Assembly (NCBI GenBank): GCA_022651005.1
Contig: JALCQD010000001.1
Coordinates: forward strand, 62,001 to 126,000
DNA: 64,000 nt
From: Bifidobacteriaceae bacterium
GTDB taxonomy: Bacteria > Actinomycetota > Actinomycetes > Actinomycetales > Bifidobacteriaceae
Reading direction: 5' to 3'
The notes below the pieces were generated by a model that saw only the letters and a list, made by a program, of their open reading frames with translations, did not search any database and was not told the DNA's origin. How positions within the stretch are numbered: position 1 is the first letter of the stretch; every line of letters starts with the position of its first letter. This document shows, one piece after another, positions 10,323-20,155 of this stretch. The position numbers and the translations under genes are program-made.

Positions 10323-10918
10323 AGCGCGCCCTTTGTGCTCGGAATGCCCGCCACTCGCGGATCAAGTTCCACGGCGTAGCGCAACGCGCGCGCCAAAGCC
10401 TTGAACTCAGCCTCTGCAATATGGTGCGGATCGCGACCAGCCAATAGCGTCATGTGTAAGCAGATGTCAGCGTGGAAGGCTATGGACTCCATGACGTGGC
10501 GCACCAGAGACCCGGTGAAGTGTCCACCGATCATGGCGTATTCGAAGCCCTCGGGTTCCCCCGTGCACACCGCATACGGCCGCCCCGAGATGTCAACGAC
10601 TGCGCGTGCGAGCGCCTCATCGAGCGGCACAGTGGCATCAGCGAAGCGCACGAGGTGCTTTTTGTCTCCCAGCGCTTGTTTCAGCGCCTCTCCGAAGACG
10701 ATTGCCACGTCCTCCACTGTGTGGTGGGCGTCGATGTCAGTGTCCCCGTGCGCCTTAATGGTCAGATCGATGAGCGAATGCTTGCCCAGCGCTGTCATCA
10801 TGTGGTTATAGAAGGGAACCGAGGTGTCGATGTTCGTCTTTCCGGTTCCATCGAGATTGAGGCTGAGCTCAATGCTCGATTCGGATGTCGTGCGCGTTAT
10901 GCTCGCTGTGCGTGCCAT
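10319..10918 (-). CDS. hisB: Imidazoleglycerol-phosphate dehydratase HisB
   Basis: A 199-residue monofunctional IGP dehydratase, the sixth step of histidine synthesis. It carries both halves of the duplicated fold with the manganese-binding His clusters: [11 protein letters not shown] near residue 68 and [15 protein letters not shown] near residue 167. The length matches the monofunctional enzyme, so there is no fused histidinol-phosphatase domain as in enterobacteria. GGAGGAC precedes the ATG. It follows hisC by 22 bases and overlaps the next gene by 4. Confidence 0.96.
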   Translation of the reverse strand: MARTASITRTTSESSIELSLNLDGTGKTNIDTSVPFYNHMMTALGKHSLIDLTIKAHGDTDIDAHHTVEDVAIVFGEALKQALGDKKHLVRFADATVPLDEALARAVVDISGRPYAVCTGEPEGFEYAMIGGHFTGSLVRHVMESIAFHADICLHMTLLAGRDPHHIAEAEFKALARALRYAVELDPRVAGIPSTKGAL

Positions 10919-10940
10919 GTGGTGTCCTCCGTGCTTTCCT

Positions 10941-12119
10941 CTACCGAGACTCTACCTCACGCAACACCTCGCCAAGCCCCGTGCGAAATGCCGCCATCTC
11001 CTCGTCGGTTCCCATGCAGACGCGCAGCCATCCATCGGGACCCACCACGCGAATGAGAATGCCGCGATCCAACAGACCTTTGAAGATTGCCTCTCGGTCG
11101 TCAAAGATGCCACCGAACAACAGAAAGTTCGATTGCGACTCCGCGACCTTCAGCGCCTGCCCTTTATACGTTTGCGTGGCCAGCCACGTGGCCGTATCGT
11201 TCCGCACGTCACGTAGGTGTGACACTTGGGCGAGTTGCACATCGGCATGCTCCAGTGCCGCGAGGGCCGCAGCCTGAGTCAGCGCACTGAGATGATATGG
11301 CATACGAACGATGCGCACGGAGTCGATGATGGCCTTGTTGGCGGCCAGGTAGCCCACTCGTGCGCCAGCGTAGGCGAAGGCCTTGCTCAGCGTGCGAGAT
11401 ACTGCCAGGTGGTCGTACTGAGCAATCAGCGGAGCTACGGAATCGACGCCGGGATTACGAAATTCCACGTACGCCTCATCGATGACCACGACCGGATGCG
11501 CTGACGGATCGGCCCCCTCCACGCTCACCTCTGCGCAGGCATCGAGGATCTGACGCGCCTCGTCGTGGCTGAGCGGCGTTCCCGTGGGATTGTTCGGACT
11601 CGTAATGAGCACGATGGCTGGTTTGACGGTGTGGATGGCAGCGAGAGCAGTCTCCATGTTCAAGGAAAAATCGTCATTGCGCGCAACGGTGTCCCACGTG
11701 GTGAAAGTGTCGCGCGCATACTCGGGATACATGGAATAGGTGGGTGCGAAACCCAGCGCAGTTCGCCCAGGTCCTCCGAAAGCTTGGAACAGCTGCAGCA
11801 TGATCTCGTTGCTGCCATTGGCCGCCCACAGTTGCTCCGGAGTCAGCTCGGCATGCGATTCGGCACGCAGGTAGTCGGCGAGTTTCCCACGCAGCTCCAT
11901 GTGCTCACGGTCGGGGTATCGGTTAAGGCCCTTCGCCGCCACGCGCACGCGCTCCACAATGGCATCGATGACCTCCGGTGCCGGAGAGTAGGGATTCTCG
12001 TTGACGTTCAGGCATACGGGAACATTAAGTTGCGGAGCGCCATAGGGCACTTCCCCCACCAAATCGTTCCTCAGCGGAAGAGAGGCGGGAATTGCATCAG
12101 CCACGTTTCCGTCGCTCAT
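10941..12119 (-). CDS. hisC: Histidinol-phosphate aminotransferase HisC
   Basis: A 392-residue fold-type I PLP aminotransferase converting imidazole acetol phosphate to histidinol phosphate. Visible motifs are NVNENPYSP at the N terminus, [12 protein letters not shown] (PLP Asn) near residue 173, [10 protein letters not shown] near 212, and the PLP Lys in [17 protein letters not shown] near 240. The ATG overlaps the hisD stop by 4 bases. Its place in the operon fixes the substrate better than the sequence alone. Confidence 0.95.
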   Translation of the reverse strand: MSDGNVADAIPASLPLRNDLVGEVPYGAPQLNVPVCLNVNENPYSPAPEVIDAIVERVRVAAKGLNRYPDREHMELRGKLADYLRAESHAELTPEQLWAANGSNEIMLQLFQAFGGPGRTALGFAPTYSMYPEYARDTFTTWDTVARNDDFSLNMETALAAIHTVKPAIVLITSPNNPTGTPLSHDEARQILDACAEVSVEGADPSAHPVVVIDEAYVEFRNPGVDSVAPLIAQYDHLAVSRTLSKAFAYAGARVGYLAANKAIIDSVRIVRMPYHLSALTQAAALAALEHADVQLAQVSHLRDVRNDTATWLATQTYKGQALKVAESQSNFLLFGGIFDDREAIFKGLLDRGILIRVVGPDGWLRVCMGTDEEMAAFRTGLGEVLREVESR

Positions 12120-13546
12120 GCCGCATTCCCCTGGTTCTGTGCGTCTTGCAATCCTGCCGCCGTCTCCTGTACGTCAAGGGTCTCCTTGTTGTAAGGGTCC
12201 TCTACAAAGCGCGACAGCACTGATTCGCCGTGCGCGGGCAGGTCTTCGGTAACGGCAAAGGTGTTGATCTTGGCGGCGATGGCCTTGAGACCAGCCTCGT
12301 CGTACTCAATGACCTCAACGGGCTTGAGGAACGTGTGCACTCCGAGACCCGATGTGAAACGTGCGGTGCCTCCGGTGGGCAGAACGTGATTCGATCCGGA
12401 CATATAGTCTCCCAGCGGAACCGGCGAGTATCCGCCACGGAAAATGGCGCCCGCGTTGCGGATCTTCGCCACCACCGCATCGTCGTCAGCGGTCTGGATT
12501 TCCAGATGTTCTGCAGCATAGGCGTTGGCTACGGCGATGGAGTGCTCCAGGTCGTCGGTGAGAACAATGGCCGACTGCGAGCCGCCAAGACTCGTGGTGA
12601 CGCGCTCAGCGTGCTCGGTACGGGGCACGCGGCGAGAGAGCTCCTCACGCACAGCGGCGGCGAGGTTCTCGGAATCGGTGATGAGCACGGATCCGGCGAG
12701 CTCGTCATGCTCTGCCTGGCCGATGAGATCCGCAGCCACCCAACCGGGCTTCGCGGTGGAGTCCGCAAGAATGGCGATTTCAGTAGGTCCGGCTTCGGCA
12801 TCGATGCCAACAGTTCCGGAGACCAGGTGCTTGGCGGTAGCCACGAAGATGTTACCCGGGCCTGTGATCTTGTCCACGGGATCGCACAGCACGGCACCGT
12901 CCTGCGGCTCCGATCCCACAGCGCCGTAGGCGAACATGGCGATTGCCTGCGCACCGCCCACCGCGTAGACCTCGTCAACGCCCAGGATGGCACACGTGGC
13001 GAGAATCGTGGAATCGGGAAGCCCCTCGTCGTTATTGCGCGACGGCGGAGTGGTGACGGCGATCGACGTGACGCCCGCAGCCTGTGCGGGGACGACGTTC
13101 ATGATGACGGAGCTGGGGTACACGGCCTTGCCGCCAGGAACATACAGACCCACGCGCTCCACGGGAATCCAGCGTTGGGCGACGCGAGCGCCATCTGCCA
13201 GATCTGTGAAGAAGTCCTTGGGGCGCTGCGACTGGCTCACCTTGCGAATGCGCTCGATGGATTCCTCGATTGCGGCACGCACTGCAGGGTCGAGATTGCG
13301 CGCGGCCTCCTGCAGTGTGGCAGCGGGGATCCTCAGATTCTTGGGACGCACATGATCGAACTTCTCGGCGTAATCGCGCAGTGCAGCGGCACCATGCTCC
13401 TTGACGGCAGAGAGAATGGGCTTTACCAAATCCGAGGCCTCGCTCACCCCCATCTGCGCTCGCGGCATTGCGTCGAGCAGTTGGGCGCGGTTCAGCTGAC
13501 GACCACGCAAATCAATAGTTCCGATGATTGTGTCCTGTGCACTCAT
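12116..13546 (-). CDS. hisD: Histidinol dehydrogenase HisD
   Basis: A 476-residue zinc enzyme that oxidises histidinol twice to histidine with NAD, the last step of the pathway; family members are about 430-450 residues. It shows YVPGGKAVYPSSVIMN, the segment GPGNIFVATAKHLV and AGPTEIAILAD, and the zinc/substrate region QAEHDE. It is the first gene of the operon. No clear Shine-Dalgarno is seen before the ATG (CATAAACTCAAAGC), so the start is less certain than the identity. No T-box or his leader peptide was recognised upstream; only a hairpin at 13591-13619. Confidence 0.95.
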   Translation of the reverse strand: MSAQDTIIGTIDLRGRQLNRAQLLDAMPRAQMGVSEASDLVKPILSAVKEHGAAALRDYAEKFDHVRPKNLRIPAATLQEAARNLDPAVRAAIEESIERIRKVSQSQRPKDFFTDLADGARVAQRWIPVERVGLYVPGGKAVYPSSVIMNVVPAQAAGVTSIAVTTPPSRNNDEGLPDSTILATCAILGVDEVYAVGGAQAIAMFAYGAVGSEPQDGAVLCDPVDKITGPGNIFVATAKHLVSGTVGIDAEAGPTEIAILADSTAKPGWVAADLIGQAEHDELAGSVLITDSENLAAAVREELSRRVPRTEHAERVTTSLGGSQSAIVLTDDLEHSIAVANAYAAEHLEIQTADDDAVVAKIRNAGAIFRGGYSPVPLGDYMSGSNHVLPTGGTARFTSGLGVHTFLKPVEVIEYDEAGLKAIAAKINTFAVTEDLPAHGESVLSRFVEDPYNKETLDVQETAAGLQDAQNQGNAA

Positions 13547-13590
13547 GCTTTGAGTTTATGGGTGGCGGCAGACCAACCGTGCTCTCCGCG

Positions 13591-13619
13591 AGCCTTTCTC
13601 TTACATGGTGAGAAAGGCT
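13591..13619 (-). terminator. Hairpin between membrane-protein gene and hisD
   Basis: A 10-bp perfect stem (AGCCTTTCTC with GAGAAAGGCT) and a 9-base loop, lying 16 bases after the stop of the upstream minus-strand gene and 45 bases before hisD. There is no T run on the minus side, so it may be a weak terminator or a leader hairpin for the his operon. Confidence 0.5.
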
Positions 13620-13635
13620 GTCACGCGGCGGTGTT

Positions 13636-15042
13636 TCACCGAGTAAGTTCCCACCGAGAACCTGCCGTGCTCACGACAAGAGACTGAGCTGAGGCGTCCG
13701 TCGTTTTCTGATAGAGCACCACTGTGGTGTCTTCAACGCCCCCGCTCACTCCTCCAGCTGTCAGCGTCCATCCAGCCACGATCTTTGTACCGGCCGGAGC
13801 GGGAACGGATGTCAGGTCATCAGTGCTAATGCGCGTGGCCTTGGCGTGATGGCTCTGCAGCGTCGTAGAGGTGAATGTCATGGTGGCGCCCTTCGACGTT
13901 TTCCATGTGCCTTGCAGGGCCTTGGGCAACGCGCCGTTGGCGGATTCCAGGTCCGAGTTCTGCGTCTTTTTCTCTTGGGATTTCGTCACTGCTTCGTTCA
14001 CGCCCTTTTGCAGCGCGTCATAGGCATTTTTCACGCTCGTGGCGCTCTTCTCCATTTGGAGGGCGGCTGAGGCAATTTCGGCAGGCGTGCCACTTTCTTT
14101 CGCGTCCAGCAGCTTGGTGCCGTCGTCAAGGCTCGTGGTCACAGCGCTGACAAGCGCACCATCAAGATCTGCATCGGCATCCGTCGCGCTCTCAGAATCG
14201 TCCGAGCTTCCCGAATCATCCGAATCCGAGGTGTTGCTCACGCTGAACTTGTACTTTGATTTTTGAGACGTATAGTTCTTCATCACCAGTCTCGCCTGCT
14301 CTGTGGCGGTGGTGAGACTCGTTTTGGAGGAGGTAAAGAGAGACTTGGCATCAGAGAGGCCAGCCGTCTCTGTCTGGGTGCGCAGACGCTTGGTGACGTT
14401 GGCAAGGCTCGTGTTGTACTCAGTAAGTTGACTGAGCGCCGTGTGCGTCTGAGTCTCATTCGTGGGCGTTACGGAAAAATAGTGCGGCGGCTTATCCAGC
14501 AAAGACTCGGCGGACGACCACGTCTGAGAAAAACTTTCGACTTCACTCGAGTTTGGTAAGGCCTCCGTCAGGGTTTTTAACGGTTCTTTGGCGTCGGAGA
14601 GTACGGTACTCAGAGCGTCCTGCCGTGTGGCGGCCGTCTGTACCGCATTCGCATAGTCCTTGTCGGTGCTCGCTTGCTGGCGAGAGGACGCCACGACGAA
14701 ATAAATCACGCCTGCAATGACCGCACAGCTCACTACGCAGATGATGACCGTCAACGCAATCATCCACCGATGACGCTTCTTTTCTGAGAGAGCGGTCGCC
14801 TCTGCCGCCGCATCCGCAGAGTTCGTCGCGCCAAGGAGACCGCCTGCGGGCGGGATCGACGGTGGCAAAACAACGGTGTCGTCAGCAGCACCAGGTCCTG
14901 AATCTCCTACAGCGGGAAAGGACGAAGTGCTCACGGAATCTAGATCGTCGAGCAGTGACTGATCATCCGCGTCAGTGGAAGTGGTTGAGGAAGAATCCCT
15001 CCGTGCGGCGTCATCGTTGTCACTGCCATGCCATTGCGTCAT
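13636..15042 (-). CDS. Single-pass membrane protein with long extracytoplasmic helical domain, unknown function
   Basis: A 468-residue protein without a recognised family. The first 85 residues are Ser/Asp-rich and presumably cytoplasmic. One membrane segment lies at about 92-115 (core IALTVIICVVSCAVIAG). A Ser/Thr/Lys-rich, mostly helical region follows (115-380) with an acidic SDSDDSGSSDDSESATDADAD linker. The C-terminal domain of about 90 residues (LQGTWKTSKGATMTFTSTTLQ onward in part) resembles small beta-rich lipocalin-like domains that read xGTWK. I chose the ATG at 15042; an in-frame ATG at 15096 would overlap the end of dnaE. It may share the dnaE transcript. Confidence 0.7.
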   Translation of the reverse strand: MTQWHGSDNDDAARRDSSSTTSTDADDQSLLDDLDSVSTSSFPAVGDSGPGAADDTVVLPPSIPPAGGLLGATNSADAAAEATALSEKKRHRWMIALTVIICVVSCAVIAGVIYFVVASSRQQASTDKDYANAVQTAATRQDALSTVLSDAKEPLKTLTEALPNSSEVESFSQTWSSAESLLDKPPHYFSVTPTNETQTHTALSQLTEYNTSLANVTKRLRTQTETAGLSDAKSLFTSSKTSLTTATEQARLVMKNYTSQKSKYKFSVSNTSDSDDSGSSDDSESATDADADLDGALVSAVTTSLDDGTKLLDAKESGTPAEIASAALQMEKSATSVKNAYDALQKGVNEAVTKSQEKKTQNSDLESANGALPKALQGTWKTSKGATMTFTSTTLQSHHAKATRISTDDLTSVPAPAGTKIVAGWTLTAGGVSGGVEDTTVVLYQKTTDASAQSLVVSTAGSRWELTR

Positions 15043-15074
15043 ATCTCTAGAATAAACGCTTTTGTCGCCTCGCC

Positions 15075-18000
15075 CTACTTCGTCTCTTCCATGCAAGAGG
15101 GTCCAAACACTGTTTTGAGCTCCGCGAACAGTGACGTGTCACGCGTGATGCGGAAACCATCGCCGCAGCATAGCTCGATGACGGTTCCGTTGGGTTGCGT
15201 CACGTGCAGCTTCACCTCGCAGTAGCCAGGGAAGGTCTTAAGGATCTGGACGAGTTGGTCAACCTTGGGCTTGACCAATGCAGGCTGCGGAACGGAGATG
15301 ACGATGGGCCTCTCGTCCGCTGCTTCCACCTGTGCCACTTCCATGCCGTTTGCGCGTAAGCTCACCGCTTCCTCTCGAATATCCACGGTGCCCGTGATGC
15401 GCACGACCGTATCCAACTGCATCTCCTCGGCATGCGCCTGATAGGACTTGCCGAAGAAGAGCGCCTGAATCGAGGACTCGAGATCCTCGATGGTCACGAT
15501 GGCCCATGGGTTGCCGGCCTTGGAGACCTTCTTGTCGATGTTGGTGATCATCCCCGCCAAAGTGACGACGGTGCGCTCCCCCAAATCCTTCGCCTTGCCC
15601 ACCAGTTGAGCGATTGACATGTCACGCAGGCCGGCAAGCACTGATGACATGCCCGACAACGGATGGTCCGAGACATAGAGTCCCAGCATTTCGCGCTCAA
15701 AGTTGAGCTTTGTTTTCTTGTCCCATTCGTCAACGTCGGGAACACTGATGGTTGCGTCTCCCAGCGCATCCGCCTTGTCTTCGGGAGCGGAATCGGCAAA
15801 GAGATCAAACTGGCCCTCCGCCTCCTTGCGCCGCAACGGAATGAACTGGTCTACGGCCGTTTCGTGGATGAGATACAGCGCGTGGCGGTTGGGATCGATG
15901 CCATCGAAGGCACCACCCTTGATGAGCGCCTCCACCGTGCGCTTGTTGAGCACAGAGATGGGCACGCGCCGGATGAAGTCGATGAAGTTGACGTACTTGC
16001 CCTTGTCGGTCTCACGCTCCTTGATAATTTCGGCCACGGCCTTGTCGCCCACGTTGCGGATGGCGCCCATGCCGAAACGGATGACGTCGCCCACTGCGGA
16101 GTAGGCATTAACGGACTCGTTGACGTCGGGAGGCAGGATCTTGATGCCCATGCGGCGCGCCTCGCCGAGATAGATGGCGGTCTTGTCCTTGTTCGTGCGT
16201 TCGGACTGAAGCACGGCGGCCATGAATTCCACCGGGTAGTGGGTCTTCAGGTAGGCGGTCCAGTACGAGATGAGGCCGTAGGCTGCGGAATGCGCCTTGT
16301 TGAACGCGTAGCCGGAGAAGGGCACGAGGATGTCCCACACGGCCTGCGCCGCTTCTTCGGAGTAACCATGCTCCTTCATGCCCTTAAAGAACGGAATCTT
16401 CTCGTGTGCCAGAACCTCGGGCTTCTTCTTGCCCATGGCTCGACGCAGGACGTCTGCTGCACCCAGTGAGTAGCCGGCGAGAATACGCGCGGCAGACTGC
16501 ACCTGCTCCTGGTACACGATGAGGCCATAGGTCTCGTCAAGAACAGAGGCCAACGGCTTCTCCACCTCGGGATGGATCGGCGTGATTTTCTGCAGACCGT
16601 TCTTGCGCTTGGCGTAGTTGGTGTGCGAGTCCATATCCATGGGGCCCGGGCGATACAGGGCAATAAGAGCGGAAATATCGTTGAAGTTATCGGGCTTGAG
16701 CTGCTTGAGGAGGGACTGCATGCCGTCGGAATCGAGCTGGAACACACCGAGCGTGTCCCCCCGGCTCAGCAGCTGATAGGTTTCCTTGTCGTCGAGCGGA
16801 ATCTTCTCGATGTCGATGGGAGTCTTGCCGTTGTCCTTGATATTGCGCAGGGCATCGTTGATGACGGCGAGCGTCTTAAGCCCCAGGAAATCCATCTTGA
16901 CGAGGCCGAGGGTTTCGCAGGTGTGGTATTCGAATGCAGTAGTGACGGTGCCATCAGAGCGTTCCATGAGCGGAGCCGTGTCGGTGATGGGATTGGCGGC
17001 CATGATGGTGGCGCACGCGTGCACTCCGGTCTGGCGGATGATGCCTTCGATGCCCGCAGCGCGATCGGTGATCATGCGAACGTCGGGATCCGAGTCGTAA
17101 AGCTCGCGGAATTCACGCGCCTCGGCGTACCGCTTTGATTTAGGGTCAAAGATGTCGTGGATGGAGATATCCTTGCCACCTGTCTGGGCGGGGGGCAAGG
17201 CCTTGGTGATGCGGTCTCCCATGGAGAACTCGTAGCCCATGATGCGCGCGGAATCCTTGAGCGCCTGCTTGGTCTTGATGGTTCCGTAGATGACGCACTG
17301 GGATACCTTGTCGGTTCCGTACTTCTGACCCACGTAGTCCAACACACGCATGCGACCCTCGGGGTCGAAGTCGACGTCGATATCGGGCAGCGACACGCGC
17401 TCTGGGTTGAGGAATCGTTCGAAGATGAGCCCATGCTTGAGGGGGTCCAGCTCGGTGATGCCCATGGCGTACGAGACGATGGAGCCTGCGGCAGAGCCTC
17501 GGCCAGGTCCCACCATGATGCCGTGGTCCTTGGCCCAATTGATGTAGTCGGCAACCACGAGGAAGTAGCCGGGGAACTGCATCTGGCAGATAACGCCACA
17601 TTCGTAGTCCGCCTGCTTGGTGACTTCGGCGGGAACACCCTCCGGATAGCGCTTTTCGAGCCCCTGCTCCACATCGTGGAGGAAAAGGGACGTGGCATCC
17701 CATCCCTCAGGACACGCAAACTGCGGCATGAAGGCGCCGTCTTCGTGGTCGTCGAACATCACGTTGCAACGCTCGGCGATGTCGAGCGTGTTGGTGATGG
17801 CCTCAGGAAAGTCCTTGAACAGTTCGCGCATCTCCTGGGCGGACTTGATGTAATAACCGGAGCCGTCGAACTTGAAACGGTCGGGGTTGTCAAGGCGGTC
17901 TCCGGAATTGATGCAGAGCAGCGAATCCTGAGCATCGGCATCAGAGGCGTTCACATAGTGCGAATCGTTGGTGGCGACGAGCGGAGCGCCGAGCTTGTGC

Positions 18001-18653
18001 GCAATCTCGAGGAGCCCTGACGTCACTTCTTTCTCGATCTTCAGACCGTGATCCATGAGTTCGATGTAGAAGTTGTCCTTGCCGAAGATATCCTGAAACT
18101 CCCCAGCCGCGCGCAAGGCTTCATCGAACTGGCCAAGGCGGAGACGAGTCTGCACAATTCCAGAGGGGCATCCAGTGGTGGCGATAACACCCTCGTGGTA
18201 CTCCTGCAGAAGTTCCTTATCCATGCGAGGCCACTTGCCGAAGCGTCCCTCGAGATTGGCGCGGGAAGAGGCTTTCAAAAGGTTCTTGAGGCCACCGTCG
18301 TCCTGGGCCCACATCGTCATGTGGGTGATGGCACCGCCACCGGAGACGTCGTCGGATTTCTGCGATTCGTTCGTGCGCCACTTCACGCGGGTTCTGTCGC
18401 CGCGCGCGGTTTCGGGTGTCACGTAGGCTTCAATGCCGATGATGGGCTTGATTCCGGCGGCCACCGCCGTGCTCCACATCTCATAGGCACCATGCATATT
18501 GCCGTGGTCCGTAATGGCGACGGCCGGTTGTCCCAGTTCCTTCGCGCGTGCCACCAATTCTTTGATTTTGGAGGCCCCATCAAGCGTGGAGTAATGGGTG
18601 TGCGTGTGCAGATGCACGAAACCTGCGTCAGGTTCAAAGCTCGAGTCGGTCAC
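15075..18653 (-). CDS. dnaE: DNA polymerase III alpha subunit DnaE
   Basis: A 1192-residue replicative polymerase of the DnaE1 type. It has the N-terminal PHP domain (FVHLHTHTHYSTLDG, residues 11-25) and the catalytic palm with PDIDVDFD near residue 425. The finger and thumb regions, a helix-hairpin-helix near 850-900 and an OB-fold domain near 1000-1090 (RTVVTLAGMITNIDKKVS) follow. The start is GTG with a weak upstream SD. It follows the rluD-type gene on the same strand by 28 bases, as in the usual actinobacterial lspA-rluD-dnaE order. Confidence 0.97.
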   Translation of the reverse strand: MTDSSFEPDAGFVHLHTHTHYSTLDGASKIKELVARAKELGQPAVAITDHGNMHGAYEMWSTAVAAGIKPIIGIEAYVTPETARGDRTRVKWRTNESQKSDDVSGGGAITHMTMWAQDDGGLKNLLKASSRANLEGRFGKWPRMDKELLQEYHEGVIATTGCPSGIVQTRLRLGQFDEALRAAGEFQDIFGKDNFYIELMDHGLKIEKEVTSGLLEIAHKLGAPLVATNDSHYVNASDADAQDSLLCINSGDRLDNPDRFKFDGSGYYIKSAQEMRELFKDFPEAITNTLDIAERCNVMFDDHEDGAFMPQFACPEGWDATSLFLHDVEQGLEKRYPEGVPAEVTKQADYECGVICQMQFPGYFLVVADYINWAKDHGIMVGPGRGSAAGSIVSYAMGITELDPLKHGLIFERFLNPERVSLPDIDVDFDPEGRMRVLDYVGQKYGTDKVSQCVIYGTIKTKQALKDSARIMGYEFSMGDRITKALPPAQTGGKDISIHDIFDPKSKRYAEAREFRELYDSDPDVRMITDRAAGIEGIIRQTGVHACATIMAANPITDTAPLMERSDGTVTTAFEYHTCETLGLVKMDFLGLKTLAVINDALRNIKDNGKTPIDIEKIPLDDKETYQLLSRGDTLGVFQLDSDGMQSLLKQLKPDNFNDISALIALYRPGPMDMDSHTNYAKRKNGLQKITPIHPEVEKPLASVLDETYGLIVYQEQVQSAARILAGYSLGAADVLRRAMGKKKPEVLAHEKIPFFKGMKEHGYSEEAAQAVWDILVPFSGYAFNKAHSAAYGLISYWTAYLKTHYPVEFMAAVLQSERTNKDKTAIYLGEARRMGIKILPPDVNESVNAYSAVGDVIRFGMGAIRNVGDKAVAEIIKERETDKGKYVNFIDFIRRVPISVLNKRTVEALIKGGAFDGIDPNRHALYLIHETAVDQFIPLRRKEAEGQFDLFADSAPEDKADALGDATISVPDVDEWDKKTKLNFEREMLGLYVSDHPLSGMSSVLAGLRDMSIAQLVGKAKDLGERTVVTLAGMITNIDKKVSKAGNPWAIVTIEDLESSIQALFFGKSYQAHAEEMQLDTVVRITGTVDIREEAVSLRANGMEVAQVEAADERPIVISVPQPALVKPKVDQLVQILKTFPGYCEVKLHVTQPNGTVIELCCGDGFRITRDTSLFAELKTVFGPSCMEETK

Positions 18654-18681
18654 GCTTCTAATCTAGCGATGAGTCGGACTT

Positions 18682-19611
18682 TCACTCCGCAGGCTGAACG
18701 CCGTCCTCACGCAACACACCCAACGCACGTTGCAAATCCTCAGGATATTCCGACGTCACTGTAGTCCATAGGCGTGTCCTGGGGTGTTTGAATTCCAGAC
18801 TCACTGCATGCAGCCACTGACGGTCGAGTCCCACGCGCTCGCTGAGACGCGGATTGGCGCCGTAGAGCGGATCTCCCACCAGCGGATGGCCGATGGAGCT
18901 GAAGTGCACGCGAATCTGATGGGTGCGGCCGGTTTCGAGGTTGACCTTCACCAGAGTTGCCTCGTCGAGGCGCTCCAGCACGTCATAGTGAGTGATGGCG
19001 GGCTTGCCCACAGGCGTCACCGTGAAACGGAAATCTGCGCTGCGGTCACGGCCGATGGGGGCGTCGATGGTCGCCTTGGCCTGGTCGAGATGCCCCTGCG
19101 CTACGGCGTGATAAATTTTCACGACCTCGTGCTGGGAAAACTGGCGACGCATCTCAACGTAGGCGAGGTCTGACTTGCACACGAGCATGGCACCCGAAGT
19201 CCCCACGTCGAGCCGGCTCACGATGCCTCTCCTGTTCGTGGCGCCCAGCTCCGTGATATGCACACCGCGCTTGAGCAAGCTCCCCAGGACGGTAGGGCCT
19301 TCCCAACCCACAGAAGCGTGCGCTGCCACGCCCACAGGCTTATCGACCACCACAACATCCTCGTCCTCATAGAGGATGCCCATATGCAGAGCTTCGGGCT
19401 CTTCGGGGGCTGGCTTCTCCACGATGTCCAAGCTGAGCACATCCCGTTCGCCCAAGCGGGTGGACTTATCGGCGACGCGCCCCATGATGGATACCTGGTT
19501 GTCGGCAATCAGAGCCCCGGCCTTGGCTCGGGAAACCCCGAGCATCTTGGACAGGGCAACGTCAAAGCGCTGCGACACCAGAGCATCCGGAACCGGAGAG
19601 ACCTTATTCAT
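18682..19611 (-). CDS. rluD: RluA/RluD-family pseudouridine synthase
   Basis: A 309-residue rRNA pseudouridine synthase. An S4-like RNA-binding domain (residues 12-70, with RFDVALSKMLGVSRAKAG) is followed by the catalytic domain, with the RLDVGTSG motif near 148 carrying the catalytic Asp. RTHQIRVHFSSIGHP and GDPLYG follow, characteristic of the RluA/C/D group. I chose the ATG at 19611, which overlaps the end of lspA by 8 bases (ATGAATAA); the longer frame lies inside lspA. The RluD versus RluC assignment is by synteny with lspA. Confidence 0.92.
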   Translation of the reverse strand: MNKVSPVPDALVSQRFDVALSKMLGVSRAKAGALIADNQVSIMGRVADKSTRLGERDVLSLDIVEKPAPEEPEALHMGILYEDEDVVVVDKPVGVAAHASVGWEGPTVLGSLLKRGVHITELGATNRRGIVSRLDVGTSGAMLVCKSDLAYVEMRRQFSQHEVVKIYHAVAQGHLDQAKATIDAPIGRDRSADFRFTVTPVGKPAITHYDVLERLDEATLVKVNLETGRTHQIRVHFSSIGHPLVGDPLYGANPRLSERVGLDRQWLHAVSLEFKHPRTRLWTTVTSEYPEDLQRALGVLREDGVQPAE

Positions 19612-20155
19612 TCTCGCTGCCGTTCCCAACTTTCTTCGCGGTTTTCGCAGAATCCGCAGAGAACGGTTCAGACATGATAACAAGAATCACAATGGCAACG
19701 GCGGCAACTGTGAGATACGCATCCGCCACATTGCCTACAGACCAGCCGTAGTCCAAAAAATCAGTGACTTTGCCATTCAAAAATCCATCCGCATGGATAA
19801 TACGGTCGATGAGGTTACCCGCGGCACCGGCAAACGCGATGCTCAACGCAACCGTCCACTTCACGGACACGGTACGCAGCGCGAATACAGCGAGCACCAC
19901 GCATGCCACAATGGCCGCTACGCTGATAACCCACGTGGACCCTGATCCCATACCAAGCGTGGCGCCTGGGTTATACAGCAGCCGGAAAGACAACGCCCGC
20001 GGAATCACAGTGTGTGAACTACCGTCGGACAGTTGCTCAACGGCAATGAATTTGGTGATCTGGTCGAGGGCAATCAAGGCCACGGCCACGCACACAAAAA
20101 CGGCTACGCGAGTGCGCAGCCGTCCTTGGTGAATCGTTGATGCGGCAGAGCTCAC
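19604..20155 (-). CDS. lspA: Lipoprotein signal peptidase LspA
   Basis: A 183-residue inner-membrane aspartyl protease that cleaves lipoprotein signal peptides before the lipidated Cys. Four membrane segments are visible. The catalytic region contains AGAAGNLIDR near residue 115 and VGNVADAYLTVA near 145 with its Asp. The GTG start overlaps the divIVA stop (GTGA). A substrate in the window is the lipobox protein at 41825-42694. Confidence 0.95.
   Translation of the reverse strand: MSSAASTIHQGRLRTRVAVFVCVAVALIALDQITKFIAVEQLSDGSSHTVIPRALSFRLLYNPGATLGMGSGSTWVISVAAIVACVVLAVFALRTVSVKWTVALSIAFAGAAGNLIDRIIHADGFLNGKVTDFLDYGWSVGNVADAYLTVAAVAIVILVIMSEPFSADSAKTAKKVGNGSENE

Noticed and set aside
12230-13687. 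485-codon plus-strand open frame
   Set aside because: It lies antisense to hisD, has no recognisable domain, and arises from the GC-rich codon pattern of hisD.
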